Part shown: positions 1-10,940 of the stretch, one piece after another
Layout: each line of letters begins with the position of its first letter
Numbering within the stretch: position 1 is the stretch's first letter
From: Planctomycetota bacterium
Lineage (GTDB): Bacteria > Planctomycetota > Phycisphaerae > Phycisphaerales > UBA5793
Assembly: GCA_963205185.1 (NCBI GenBank)
Contig: CAUJHZ010000076.1
Span: forward strand, 143,157-207,156
Direction: 5' to 3'
Length of the DNA: 64,000 nucleotides
Translations under genes and position numbers: made by a program
Notes under the pieces: generated by a model
Databases searched by the model: none
Seen by the model: the letters and a program-made list of their open reading frames with translations, nothing else
What the model was told of the DNA's origin: nothing

Positions 1-2
1 AC

Positions 3-251
3 TCAGTTGATCTGGCGGTGGTGTCGGTTGACCGATGGCGCTTTGCAACGATTTTTGCCCTGCGCTCGCTCGCCGCGGATGAAGGCACGCTGATCATCAC
101 CGGCGACCGGGAGAGTTCCGCCGGACCGCAGCGAGCGTACCTGCGGATCGGGCTGTTCGGCAACCCGGAGTTGGAGCGCGAGATTCTCGACCGGCTGCAG
201 AAAGCGCTCGAACAGCTCGGCAAGCGGCAGCGGCTGCCGGGGGCCCGATGA
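3..251 (+). CDS. C-terminal fragment of an unknown protein (5' end outside window)
   Basis: An open frame runs in from the left edge without a stop and ends at TGA 249-251, leaving at least 82 residues. The fragment contains a short beta-rich stretch (GTLIITGD, then AYLRIGLFG) followed by an amphipathic helix rich in Glu, Leu and Arg up to a basic C-terminus (GKRQRLPGAR). No family is recognisable from this piece. The next feature on the same strand is the tRNA gene, which has its own promoter, so this gene probably ends its transcription unit here. GTG codons at 18 and 21 could be internal starts, but the upstream frame is open, so a cut gene is more likely. Confidence 0.5.
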   Translation, partial: SVDLAVVSVDRWRFATIFALRSLAADEGTLIITGDRESSAGPQRAYLRIGLFGNPELEREILDRLQKALEQLGKRQRLPGAR

Positions 252-265
252 CCCTTAAGCCTCAC

Positions 266-293
266 TTGTCAAAACCCGATGACCCGGTATACT
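266..293 (+). promoter_or_regulatory. Sigma-70-type promoter of the tRNA-Gly gene
   Basis: A TTGTCA box at 266-271 and a TATACT box at 288-293 are separated by 16 bases, close to the housekeeping consensus. The tRNA starts 12 bases after the -10 box, which fits a short 5' leader removed by RNase P. Confidence 0.7.
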
Positions 294-305
294 CCGCTTC
301 GTCGC

Positions 306-377
306 GCGGGTGTAGCTCAGTGGTAGAGCGTCACGTTGCCAACGTGAATGTCGTGAGTTCGAATCTCATCACCCGCT
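306..377 (+). tRNA. tRNA-Gly (anticodon GCC)
   Basis: The 72-base cloverleaf is complete. The acceptor stem GCGGGTG pairs with CACCCGC, the D arm contains TAGCTCAGTGGTAGAGC, the anticodon stem CACGT/ACGTG holds the loop TTGCCAA (anticodon GCC), and the T arm is GTGAGTTCGAATCTCAT. The discriminator base is T377 and CCA is not encoded, so it must be added after transcription. Confidence 0.97.
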
Positions 378-381
378 CTTG

Positions 382-406
382 CAAGCCCCGGAACCCCCGG
401 GGCTTG
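382..406 (+). terminator. Strong GC-rich hairpin after tRNA-Gly
   Basis: CAAGCCCCGG (382-391) pairs perfectly with CCGGGGCTTG (397-406) around the five-base loop AACCC, starting five bases after the tRNA end. No run of T follows, so it may act as a processing or pausing hairpin rather than a classic intrinsic terminator. Confidence 0.6.
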
Positions 407-477
407 ATGCATTCCGGGACCCTTCGCTGCCGGCGCCTCCCGCCGGCCCATGAGATCGAGCCGCACCATGTCCGCTG

Positions 478-2400
478 ATGACTGATCTGCTGCGCAACCT
501 CATCAGCCGCATCCGGCGACTGAATCTCGACCTCGGCCGGGACTGGGTGCTCATCATCTACGGCGCGATCATCGGCACGCTCACCGCCGTCGGCGCCGTC
601 GCCTTCGCCAAAGCGCTGCACTGGACCGAGCATCAGTGCTACGAGCAGCAGCGATCGTGGCCGATCTGGCTGCTCCCGCTGCTTCCCATGGCCGGGGCGC
701 TCATTACCGGAATCCTCGTCCAGACATTCGCCAAGGACGCCGAAGGCCACGGTGTGCCGCAGGTCATCGACGCCATCGCCCGGCGCGGCGGCAAGATTTC
801 CTGGAAAGTCGGCGTGGTCAAAGTTCTCGCCTCGATCGCCACTGTCGGCTCGGGTGGATCGGCCGGAGCCGAGGGACCGATTGTCCAGATCGGCTCGACT
901 TCAGGTTCGGTGTTCGGACAGATTGCGCGCGTGACGCGAGTGGACCTGAGCACGCTGGTCGGCTGCGGCGCCGCTGCCGGCATCGCTTCGATCTTCAACG
1001 CGCCCATCACCGGCGTGCTGTTCGCCCTCGAGATCCTGCTGCGCGATTTTTCGCTCAAGACGTTTACCCCGATCATGGTCGCCAGCGTCTTCTCGACCGC
1101 AGTGACGCAGGCGCTGCTGCATCACAAGGATGCGATTTTCGCCGTCGAACTCACCGGATACGAATTCACGATTGCGGAAATGCCCAGTTACGTGCTGCTG
1201 GGCCTCGTGTGCGTGCTGGTGAGCGTCGCGATGACGCGCCTGCTGCACCTGGCCGAGGATCTGTTCGCCAAGGTGAAGATGCCGCGCGTGCTGCTTCCGG
1301 TCTTGGGCGCGGCCCTTCTTGGCGTCACGGGAATCATCTGGGTGCTGCTCATGCGCGGTCCGTACCACACCGACCAGCGCGTGCCGCCGTTCTACGGCAA
1401 CGGCTACCCCACCATCGTTCATCTCATTGAGCCGGGCACCTATGAGCAGCCGGCCTCTCCCTCACGAGCCGCAGACATCGAGCGCGTGCAGACAGAGATC
1501 GTCGGGCCTGAGGACGAGCCGGCGGGTGAGACGGGTCGGCCGGACGAGGCCGTCGCCGAGGCCGATGCGCCGCCGCTGCTGATCACCGTTCTAGTTCTTC
1601 TTACGCTGTTCAAGGCGCTGGGCACCTGCCTGACGCTTGGTTCGGGCGGCTCGGGCGGGGTCTTCGCGCCGAGCCTTTACATCGGCGCGACGTCCGGCGC
1701 GGCATTTGGTCTCATTCTCGAACGGCTTTCGCTCATCCCCGCAGGCGTCACCCCTGCGTCCTACGCGTTGGTGGGCATGGCGGCGGTCATTGCGGGCACG
1801 ACCTTCGCGCCGCTCACCGCCATCCTGCTGCTGTTCGAACTCACGCGCGAGCCGTTCGTCATGCTCCCGGCGATGCTCACATCGATCATCGCCGCCATCG
1901 GCTCGCACCTGTGGATGCGCGATTCGATCTATACCATGAAACTCCGCCAGGCCGGCGTGCTGCTCGGCGGCGGGCGCGACCTGACCATCATGCGCCGCGT
2001 GCATGCCAGGGCCGTGCCGCCGACACCGCTGCCCAGCGAGCCGATTTACCCCTCCGATCCGCTGTCGAAACTCATCGCCATGCACATGCCGCGCACCGCG
2101 CCGGACTTTGTCGTCGTCGATGAACACGGCGCTTATCTCGGCATGGTGACGGGCGAGGATCTGCGCACGGCTCTGGTCGATCGCGAGGCCATTCCCCTGC
2201 TGCTCGTCGCCGAACTGCTGCGCACCGACCTGCCGACAATCGATCCCGAAGAAACGCTGGACACGGTTCTGGATAAGTTCGCCCACCACGACGTGGCCAG
2301 CCTCTGCCTGCTGTCAGCGCGAGATTCAGGACAGCCCATGGGCCTGGTCACCCGCGCCAAGGTCATCCGCTGTTACCAGGAAGCGATCGAAGCCTCGTAG
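478..2400 (+). CDS. ClC-family chloride channel / H+-Cl- exchanger with C-terminal CBS domains
   Basis: This 640-residue inner-membrane protein carries the ClC selectivity motifs GSGGSAGAEGP (about residues 125-135, with the gating Glu of the GREGP motif kept) and GSGGSGGVFAPSLYIGA (about 387-403). The Glu of LFALEILL matches the position of the proton glutamate of exchangers, so H+/Cl- exchange is possible. Residues about 520-637 form a cytoplasmic CBS pair. An acidic, Pro/Glu-rich insert of roughly 45 residues (about 320-365) separates the two conserved halves and is not typical of short bacterial ClCs. The start is ATG 478; an ATG at 467 is out of frame and closes after five codons. The ribosome site is weak. 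Confidence 0.92.
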   Translation: MTDLLRNLISRIRRLNLDLGRDWVLIIYGAIIGTLTAVGAVAFAKALHWTEHQCYEQQRSWPIWLLPLLPMAGALITGILVQTFAKDAEGHGVPQVIDAIARRGGKISWKVGVVKVLASIATVGSGGSAGAEGPIVQIGSTSGSVFGQIARVTRVDLSTLVGCGAAAGIASIFNAPITGVLFALEILLRDFSLKTFTPIMVASVFSTAVTQALLHHKDAIFAVELTGYEFTIAEMPSYVLLGLVCVLVSVAMTRLLHLAEDLFAKVKMPRVLLPVLGAALLGVTGIIWVLLMRGPYHTDQRVPPFYGNGYPTIVHLIEPGTYEQPASPSRAADIERVQTEIVGPEDEPAGETGRPDEAVAEADAPPLLITVLVLLTLFKALGTCLTLGSGGSGGVFAPSLYIGATSGAAFGLILERLSLIPAGVTPASYALVGMAAVIAGTTFAPLTAILLLFELTREPFVMLPAMLTSIIAAIGSHLWMRDSIYTMKLRQAGVLLGGGRDLTIMRRVHARAVPPTPLPSEPIYPSDPLSKLIAMHMPRTAPDFVVVDEHGAYLGMVTGEDLRTALVDREAIPLLLVAELLRTDLPTIDPEETLDTVLDKFAHHDVASLCLLSARDSGQPMGLVTRAKVIRCYQEAIEAS

Positions 2401-2469
2401 GCGGAATGCCGCTTGACGCCCGCCGCGATCAGGCTATCCTCGATGCCGATGGTTGATCGCCTTCACATC

Positions 2470-2656
2470 GCGACGGACATGATGATGTCCATGCCCAGCC
2501 CGGGCGCGGGATTCGAATCCTGCGGCTGGTTGGGCGTCGCTCGCTGATCGACCGCTTCCCACCATTGCCGCGAAGATTCGAGTTCCCCGTCCGGGCCTGC
2601 ACCGGACCGCGTTGTGCTTTTGCATCCAGCACTCCCGAACCAAGGGGAATCGAATC
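2470..2656 (+). promoter_or_regulatory. Structured 5' leader with ribosome-site-sequestering helix (riboswitch-like candidate)
   Basis: Two folded domains fill the leader before the cystathionine lyase gene. Domain 1 is a three-way junction: GCGAC 2470-2474 pairs with GTCGC 2536-2540; the hairpin GGACAT-GATG-ATGTCC lies at 2475-2490; a long arm follows, made of GCCCAGCC 2493-2500 against GGCT 2524-2527 and GGGC 2532-2535, topped by GCGGGAT/ATCCTGC (2506-2512/2517-2523). Domain 2 is closed by a 13-bp helix between 2575-2588 and 2644-2656 with one bulged G (2582), covering the GGGGAA ribosome site and ending just before AUG 2657. It encloses the hairpins GTCCGG/CCGGAC (2589-2607) and GTGCT/AGCAC (2614-2632). 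I do not recognise it as SAM-I, SAM-II or SAH class. Confidence 0.55.
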
Positions 2657-3838
2657 ATGTCGTACCGCTTTGACACTCTGGCAATCCACGCCGGCCAGCC
2701 CAACGACGCCTTGACCGGCGCCGTCGTGACACCCATCTACCAGACCACCACCTACGCCCAGCATCAACTGGGCGGGCAGCCGGACTACTGCTACTCGCGC
2801 ACGGGCAATCCCGGGCGCACCGCTCTCGAGTCAAGCCTGGCCGCTCTCGAAGGCGCGCGATACGGGCTCGCGTTCGCCAGCGGGCTCGCGGCCGTCAACG
2901 CCCTGCTGCAGACCCTCAGCGCCGGCGACCACGTCGTGGCCTCTCAGGATCTCTACGGCGGGTGCTACCGCATCTTTACCAAGATCTTTTCGCGCTTCGG
3001 CATCACGTTCTCTCTCATCGACACGACAGATGTTCGCAACGTCGAGCGGGCGATCACGAAGGCGACGAGGCTGCTCTGGCTCGAGACGCCGTCCAATCCG
3101 CTGCTGCGGATCACCGACATCGAGGCGTGCTGCGCCGTCGCGCGGCAGCGCGGCATCCGCAGCGTCGTGGACAACACGTTTGCCACGCCGGTTCATCAGC
3201 GCCCGCTGCAACTCGGCGCCGACATCGTCCTGCATTCCACGACGAAATACATCGGCGGTCACTGCGACGTGCTCGGCGGCGCGCTGGTAACCAGCGATGA
3301 GGAGACATTTTCCGAACTGAAGTTCGTGCAAAACGCGACGGGCGCCGTCCCGGGGCCGCAGGACTGCTTTCTGCTGCTGCGCGGCATCAAGACCCTCTCG
3401 CTGCGCGTGCGACAGCATGCCGAGAACGCCCAGCGCATTGCCGAGCACCTCGAAGCGCACCCGGAGGTGCGGCGCGTCATCTACCCCGGGTTGGCCAGTC
3501 ATCCTCAGCACGAACTCGCCAGGCGCCAGGCCGCCGGTTTCGGCGCCGTCGTCAGCGTCGAATTCGAAGGCGGTATCGAGCGGGTACGGTCGCTCATCGG
3601 GCAGCTGCGGCTCTGGCCGCTGGCCGAGAGCCTCGGAGGCGTCAAGTCGCTGTTGTGCCACCCGGCGACGATGACTCACGCCGCCGTCGAACCCGCCGAG
3701 CGCCGGCGCATCGGCATCGGCGACGGGCTCGTGCGGCTCTCCGTGGGCATCGAGGATGTGGAAGATCTCATCGAAGATCTCAATGCGGCCCTGGAGCAGT
3801 CGGCCGGCGCCAAGCGCCAGCAGGAGGTGCCGGCATGA
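2657..3838 (+). CDS. Cystathionine gamma-synthase/lyase-type PLP enzyme (Cys/Met metabolism family)
   Basis: The 393-residue protein belongs to the fold-type I, PLP-dependent trans-sulfuration family. It opens with the typical DTLAIHAGQ and has the PLP-binding lysine in STTKYIGGH (about residue 196) and the conserved C-terminal SLGGVKSLLCHPATMTHA segment. Cystathionine gamma-synthase, gamma-lyase, beta-lyase and O-acylhomoserine sulfhydrylase cannot be told apart by eye. The start is ATG 2657, preceded by AAGGGGAA at 2642-2649; the open frame runs further upstream, but only through the structured leader. Its stop overlaps the start of the homoserine dehydrogenase gene (ATGA), so the two are translationally coupled, linking homoserine supply to methionine or cysteine synthesis. 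Confidence 0.92.
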   Translation: MSYRFDTLAIHAGQPNDALTGAVVTPIYQTTTYAQHQLGGQPDYCYSRTGNPGRTALESSLAALEGARYGLAFASGLAAVNALLQTLSAGDHVVASQDLYGGCYRIFTKIFSRFGITFSLIDTTDVRNVERAITKATRLLWLETPSNPLLRITDIEACCAVARQRGIRSVVDNTFATPVHQRPLQLGADIVLHSTTKYIGGHCDVLGGALVTSDEETFSELKFVQNATGAVPGPQDCFLLLRGIKTLSLRVRQHAENAQRIAEHLEAHPEVRRVIYPGLASHPQHELARRQAAGFGAVVSVEFEGGIERVRSLIGQLRLWPLAESLGGVKSLLCHPATMTHAAVEPAERRRIGIGDGLVRLSVGIEDVEDLIEDLNAALEQSAGAKRQQEVPA

Positions 3839-5124
3839 TCCGCCTGCTCGACACTCCTGCTTCCTCAAAGTCGACCGGCCGCGTCGCCATACTCGGGTGC
3901 GGCAACGTCGGCTCAGAAGTGGTGCGACAACTTCGGTCGCTGGCTTCGATCCGAGTCGTTTCTGTGCTCGTGCGCGATCTCGCGCGCGAGCGCTGTGCGC
4001 CCCACGGCGTGTTGACGGATTCGTTTGATGAAGTCCTCGCGAGCCGGCCCGATGTCATCATCGAACTGCTCGGCGGCGTCGAACCGGCCCGCACGCACAT
4101 CGCGGCGGCCCTGCGGCGCGGCATCCCGGTCGTCACCGCGAACAAGTCAGTCATCGCACGGCATGGCGAGGAGCTGCAACGCATCACACGCGGGCGAAGC
4201 GTTCCGTTGCGTTGCGAAGCCGCGGTCGGCGCCGCCGTGCCGGTGCTCGCCGCGCTCGACCAGTTGCGCGGCGACCAGGTAACCGCGATTCGCGGCATCG
4301 TCAATGGCACGTGCAACTTCATCCTCGAGCGCATCGAAGCGACGCGCTGCCCGCTGTCCGAGGCGCTGGCGCAAGCCCAGCGTCTCGGCTACGCCGAACC
4401 GGACCCGTCGGCGGACATCACTGGCCGCGACAGCGCTGAAAAACTCTGCGTACTGGCGAACCGGGCCGGATGGGGCTGGCCGCGCATCGATGAAGTGCAC
4501 GCCACCGGAATCGAATCGATCACGGCCGAGGATGTGCAATGGGCGCGGCGACAGCAGTGCGTCATTCGACTCCTCGCCGAAGCCCAGCGCGATGCCGACG
4601 GGCGCGTCTTGCTGCGCGTCGGGCCGACGCTGGTGCCGCGCCATCACCCGCTGGCGGCGGCGCGGGGATGCGAGAACGCGTTTGAGATTGTCGCGGAGCA
4701 CGCCGGAACCATTCGCCTGCACGGCCCTGGCGCCGGGGCCAGGCCGACTGCCACCGCCGTGATCAGCGATCTGATCGCAATCGTGCCCGCGCGGCGCAGC
4801 GCGGCGGCGCGCGAAGCGACATCGACAGCCGCTGAGCCGCGGGAAGAAGTTCCCGCGATGCGAAGGCACTACATCCGCGTCACAGCCCCGGGCGGCGCCT
4901 GTTCGCCTGAGCGGGTGTTCGCGGCGCTGAGCCATCATCGAATCGAAGCGGACGCGACCGAACTTGTGGATCAGCGCGCTGTCATTCACACGCTGCCGAT
5001 CAGCGGCGATCGCGCGCTGGCGCTGGCGCGCCACCTCGTGGATGACGAACTGCAACACTGCCTCGTGGCGCCCTATGTGGAGCCGGACGAGCGCCCGGGC
5101 AGCCGATGGAGGACTCCTTCATAG
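3835..5124 (+). CDS. hom: Homoserine dehydrogenase with ACT domain
   Basis: This 429-residue cytosolic enzyme reduces aspartate semialdehyde to homoserine, the branch point to Thr and Met. The NAD(P)-binding motif GCGNVGSEV is at about residues 21-29, the catalytic region has GIVNGTCNFIL (about 154) and GYAEPDPSADITGRDS (about 185), and residues about 342-410 form an ACT-like domain expected to bind a feedback amino acid. The start ATG 3835 overlaps the preceding stop as ATGA; the open frame extends 60 codons upstream but only as an out-of-phase reading of the lyase gene. The last 52 bases overlap the 3' end of the convergent glycosyltransferase gene. Confidence 0.94.
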   Translation: MIRLLDTPASSKSTGRVAILGCGNVGSEVVRQLRSLASIRVVSVLVRDLARERCAPHGVLTDSFDEVLASRPDVIIELLGGVEPARTHIAAALRRGIPVVTANKSVIARHGEELQRITRGRSVPLRCEAAVGAAVPVLAALDQLRGDQVTAIRGIVNGTCNFILERIEATRCPLSEALAQAQRLGYAEPDPSADITGRDSAEKLCVLANRAGWGWPRIDEVHATGIESITAEDVQWARRQQCVIRLLAEAQRDADGRVLLRVGPTLVPRHHPLAAARGCENAFEIVAEHAGTIRLHGPGAGARPTATAVISDLIAIVPARRSAAAREATSTAAEPREEVPAMRRHYIRVTAPGGACSPERVFAALSHHRIEADATELVDQRAVIHTLPISGDRALALARHLVDDELQHCLVAPYVEPDERPGSRWRTPS

Positions 5125-6311
5125 ACCTTCTGCAGGTCGTCGATCATGCGCTGCACGCTGAAGCGTTCGCGGCAGAGGTCACGGCCGCGCTCGGCCAGTG
5201 CTGCCCGCTCGACGGGGTGATCGGCCATCCAGGCGATCGCCTCGCGCAGCGCGCTGCGCTGGCCGGGCGCCACGAGTCGGCCCGTCTGCCCATTGATGCA
5301 CACTTCCGGCGCACCGTCCACGTTGTACACGACCACCGGCACACTGCTGAGCAGCGCCTGCGGCACCGTGCGCGGCAGCCCCTCCCGGTAACTCGGATGC
5401 ACGAGCACATCCATGGCGCGCATCATCGCCGGGACTTGCTCGGGCGGGACCAGCCCGGTCAGAATGACCTGCTTCTCCAGCCCGAGTTCACGCACCCGGC
5501 TCATGAGGCGGTCGCGCCACCACCCGTCGCCGACCCAGAGCATCTTCCAACCCGGCTTGTCGCGCATGGTCTGGCCGATGGCGTCGAGCAGATCGTCATG
5601 GCCTTTGAGTTCCGCGAGGCGCGCCACCGTTCCGACCACAAAGTCGTTGGAAGAGAGGCCGAGTTGCCCGCGCACCTGCTCGCACGTCACGCCGGGGTCG
5701 AGAAACTGCTCGGTCTCCATGCCGCTGTAGACGGTGGTGTACAGATCTTCGCGCCCGATCCCCGCCGCCAGCGCCTGCGTCTTCATGGCATCGCAGACGG
5801 TCACGATGGCGTGGCAGCGGCGCGCCGCGAGGCGCTCGGAATGGATGTAGATCCAGTTGCGCCAGCGCGACTCGTAGGGGTGAAAGGGCAGGCCGTGGAT
5901 GGTGTGCACGATGCCGCGCCGCCCGGCGGCGCCGCCTTCCTTCCACCCGGCGAGACGGCCGAGGATGCCTGCCTTGGATGAGTGCGTGTGCACGATGTCC
6001 GGGTCGAGCTTGGCGATCAGGCGGCGGCACTCGCTGTAGGCCATCCGGTCGCGCCAGGGAGACAACTCGCGAACAAGATTCGGCACGGTGTGCGTGGCGA
6101 TCCCCCGACCGTCGGCCGTGCGGAACGCCTGAACGCGTTCGAGCAACGAACCCTCGGGCCCGTAGATGGGGCCGAAAGCGAGATGCACCTCGTGCCCGGC
6201 CCGCATCTGGCCCTCGCAGGAAAGCACAGTGTTTTCCTGTGAACCGCCGAGGATGAGCCGGGTTGAGAGGTGGAGAATTTTCACCGGAGCAACAACTTTG
6301 AAGCGCCCCAC
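5073..6311 (-). CDS. Family 4 glycosyltransferase (GT-B fold)
   Basis: The 412-residue protein has the two-domain layout of GT4 enzymes. The N-terminal acceptor domain has the glycine loop ILGGSQENT near residue 20 and the conserved segment VHTHSSKAGILGRLAG; the C-terminal nucleotide-sugar domain shows GTVARLAELKGHDDLLDA and the HPSYREGLPRTVPQALLSS motif with the conserved Glu of EX7E. It probably transfers a sugar from a nucleotide donor in envelope polysaccharide or lipid glycan synthesis; acceptor and sugar cannot be read from the sequence. Start GTG 6311 is used here; GTG 6284 is a close alternative, and neither has a clear ribosome site. It is divergent from uvrA and its 3' end overlaps hom by 52 bases. 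Confidence 0.85.
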   Translation of the reverse strand: MGRFKVVAPVKILHLSTRLILGGSQENTVLSCEGQMRAGHEVHLAFGPIYGPEGSLLERVQAFRTADGRGIATHTVPNLVRELSPWRDRMAYSECRRLIAKLDPDIVHTHSSKAGILGRLAGWKEGGAAGRRGIVHTIHGLPFHPYESRWRNWIYIHSERLAARRCHAIVTVCDAMKTQALAAGIGREDLYTTVYSGMETEQFLDPGVTCEQVRGQLGLSSNDFVVGTVARLAELKGHDDLLDAIGQTMRDKPGWKMLWVGDGWWRDRLMSRVRELGLEKQVILTGLVPPEQVPAMMRAMDVLVHPSYREGLPRTVPQALLSSVPVVVYNVDGAPEVCINGQTGRLVAPGQRSALREAIAWMADHPVERAALAERGRDLCRERFSVQRMIDDLQKVYEGVLHRLPGRSSGST

Positions 6312-6434
6312 GGTGCGGGACGCGGTGAAGTCTAGCCGGGCCGGTCCATCGCCAGACCACCGACTTCACATTGCTGTAAACAGCCGGAAAACGCGGCCTT
6401 GTTGAGCACACGGCAAGAGTGTGATGGCGCGCGC

Positions 6435-9653
<3,219 letters not shown>

Positions 9654-9672
9654 CGCAGCGGCTGGCGACGGC

Positions 9673-9918
9673 CTACATGCCGTTGCGCAGCAACTGCTCG
9701 GCCTCGTGCCAGTTCTGGTCGGCATCCCCGCCGCGAATTTTCCAGAGTTCGTAGGCCCGAGCCGCGATCATGTCGTGCGTGACGGCGCCCGGTGTCTGGC
9801 GTCTCGCGGGCGCTGCCACTTCGACCGGCGCCGCCGGCGCGACCGAGCGAACGCTGCGCGAGCGCGTCGCCACGCTCGTGCCCCCGGGCTTGCTGTTGCG
9901 TGAGCGGTTTGTTGCCAT
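9673..9918 (-). CDS. DUF2934 domain protein
   Basis: This 81-residue protein has a basic, disordered N-terminal half (MATNRSRNSKPGGTS) and a C-terminal DUF2934 helix pair recognisable from IAARAYELWKIRGGDADQNW followed by HEAEQLL (residues about 51-78). The family is small, of unknown function, and common in planctomycetes and proteobacteria. It starts at ATG 9918, with GGGAGGGAT a few bases upstream as ribosome site. It is convergent with uvrA, whose stop lies about 20 bases away, and sits downstream of rsmA but separated by a hairpin terminator, so it probably has its own promoter in 9919-10062. Confidence 0.85.
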   Translation of the reverse strand: MATNRSRNSKPGGTSVATRSRSVRSVAPAAPVEVAAPARRQTPGAVTHDMIAARAYELWKIRGGDADQNWHEAEQLLRNGM

Positions 9919-10063
9919 GCCAATCCCTCCCGACGTGTCAGGCCTGCGAGTCGAGTTGGACTCCCAGACGGTCCAGATTACCTTGATTAACGATAATAGG
10001 GACTGGCGCTCGGAAGGTTCGCGCCAAGACGCCCCTGGCAGGAGAATTCACGCCGTGCTGACC

Positions 10064-10083
10064 AAAACGGGGTGACTTACCCC
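10064..10083 (-). terminator. Hairpin terminator whose loop contains the rsmA stop codon
   Basis: Read on the minus strand, GGGGT-AAGTC-ACCCC is followed by GTTTT. The five-base loop includes the TAA stop of rsmA (10077-10079). The stem is short (5 bp) but GC-rich and followed by four T. Confidence 0.5.
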
Positions 10084-10913
10084 CTGCCGGCGTCGAACAG
10101 CTCGGAGATCTGCGGCGCCGTGAGTTCTTCAGGCCGCTGCGAGGGCTCGACTCCGGCCGGCCAGTGGCAGTCCCGGCCGAGAATGCTGCCCAACTGCTTG
10201 CGCCGGCTGCCAAAGAGACGCTGCACAAATGCCGCAAAGCCGCGGCGGTCGGCCACGCCTGGTTCGCGCCGGGGCCGAATCGCGATCATCGCGCTGTCCA
10301 CCTTTGGCGCGGGCCAGAAGCATTGCGGCCCGAGCCTGGCAATCGTCTCCACCTCGGCCAGTGTCTGGCAGAGCACCGAAAGAACGCCGTACTCCTTCGT
10401 GCGCGGACCGCTGACGATGCGCTCGGCCGCCTCGCGCTGCACGGTGATGAACATCCCCGTGCACGGCGTGGCGCACGCCGGGCCGGCCCAGTCGATGAGC
10501 AGCGTGGAAAGCAACGGGCTGGCGATCTGGTAGGGCAGATTCGCAACCAGTTTGAACGGTCGCGTGAGTTGAGCGGCCAGTTCCGGCGCGAGTTCGTGTT
10601 TGGTGGAGAGACAATCCGCCCGGATGAGCGTGAGCCGATCGGCAAAGCGCGGCGCCACGTGCTCGGCGACGATGGCCGCCATGTCGGGGTCGATCTCGCA
10701 GGCGACGACCCGGGCGCCGGCTTCGAGCAGCGTCTCGGTCAGTGTGCCCGTGCCGGGTCCGACTTCGAGAATGAGTTCGCCCGCCTGCACCTGGGCGGCG
10801 GCGAGGAGTTTGCGCAACTGGTTCTGGTCGTGGAGAAAGTTCTGCCCGAAGCGGTGCTTGGGGCGCAGGTCGCGCTGGGCGAGAAGTTCACGGATCTGCG
10901 AAAGCGTTTGCAC
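10077..10913 (-). CDS. rsmA: 16S rRNA adenine(1518/1519)-N6 dimethyltransferase RsmA/KsgA
   Basis: The 278-residue protein dimethylates two adjacent adenines at the 3' end of 16S rRNA during small-subunit maturation, using SAM. It has the family opening KHRFGQNFLHD (about residues 19-29), the SAM-binding motif LEVGPGTGTLT (49-59), the acidic ribose contact CEID (72-75) and the catalytic NLPY (125-128). The length matches the family (about 270). The minus-strand gene begins 27 bases after the next upstream gene ends (10941). A hairpin overlaps its stop codon. Confidence 0.95.
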   Translation of the reverse strand: MQTLSQIRELLAQRDLRPKHRFGQNFLHDQNQLRKLLAAAQVQAGELILEVGPGTGTLTETLLEAGARVVACEIDPDMAAIVAEHVAPRFADRLTLIRADCLSTKHELAPELAAQLTRPFKLVANLPYQIASPLLSTLLIDWAGPACATPCTGMFITVQREAAERIVSGPRTKEYGVLSVLCQTLAEVETIARLGPQCFWPAPKVDSAMIAIRPRREPGVADRRGFAAFVQRLFGSRRKQLGSILGRDCHWPAGVEPSQRPEELTAPQISELFDAGRG

Positions 10914-10940
10914 GTCGGCGGATCGTATGGCCGGCGCGGC

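Noticed and set aside
2506-2523. tRNA T-arm-like GCGGGATTCGAATCCTGC
   Set aside because: The stem has an extra A before TTCGAAT and no acceptor, D or anticodon arms surround it; it fits better as the tip of the leader's long arm.
6373-6384. GCTGT-AA-ACAGC palindrome before uvrA as a LexA box
   Set aside because: uvrA is often SOS-controlled, but the half-site spacing differs from known LexA boxes and a single 12-mer cannot be told from chance.
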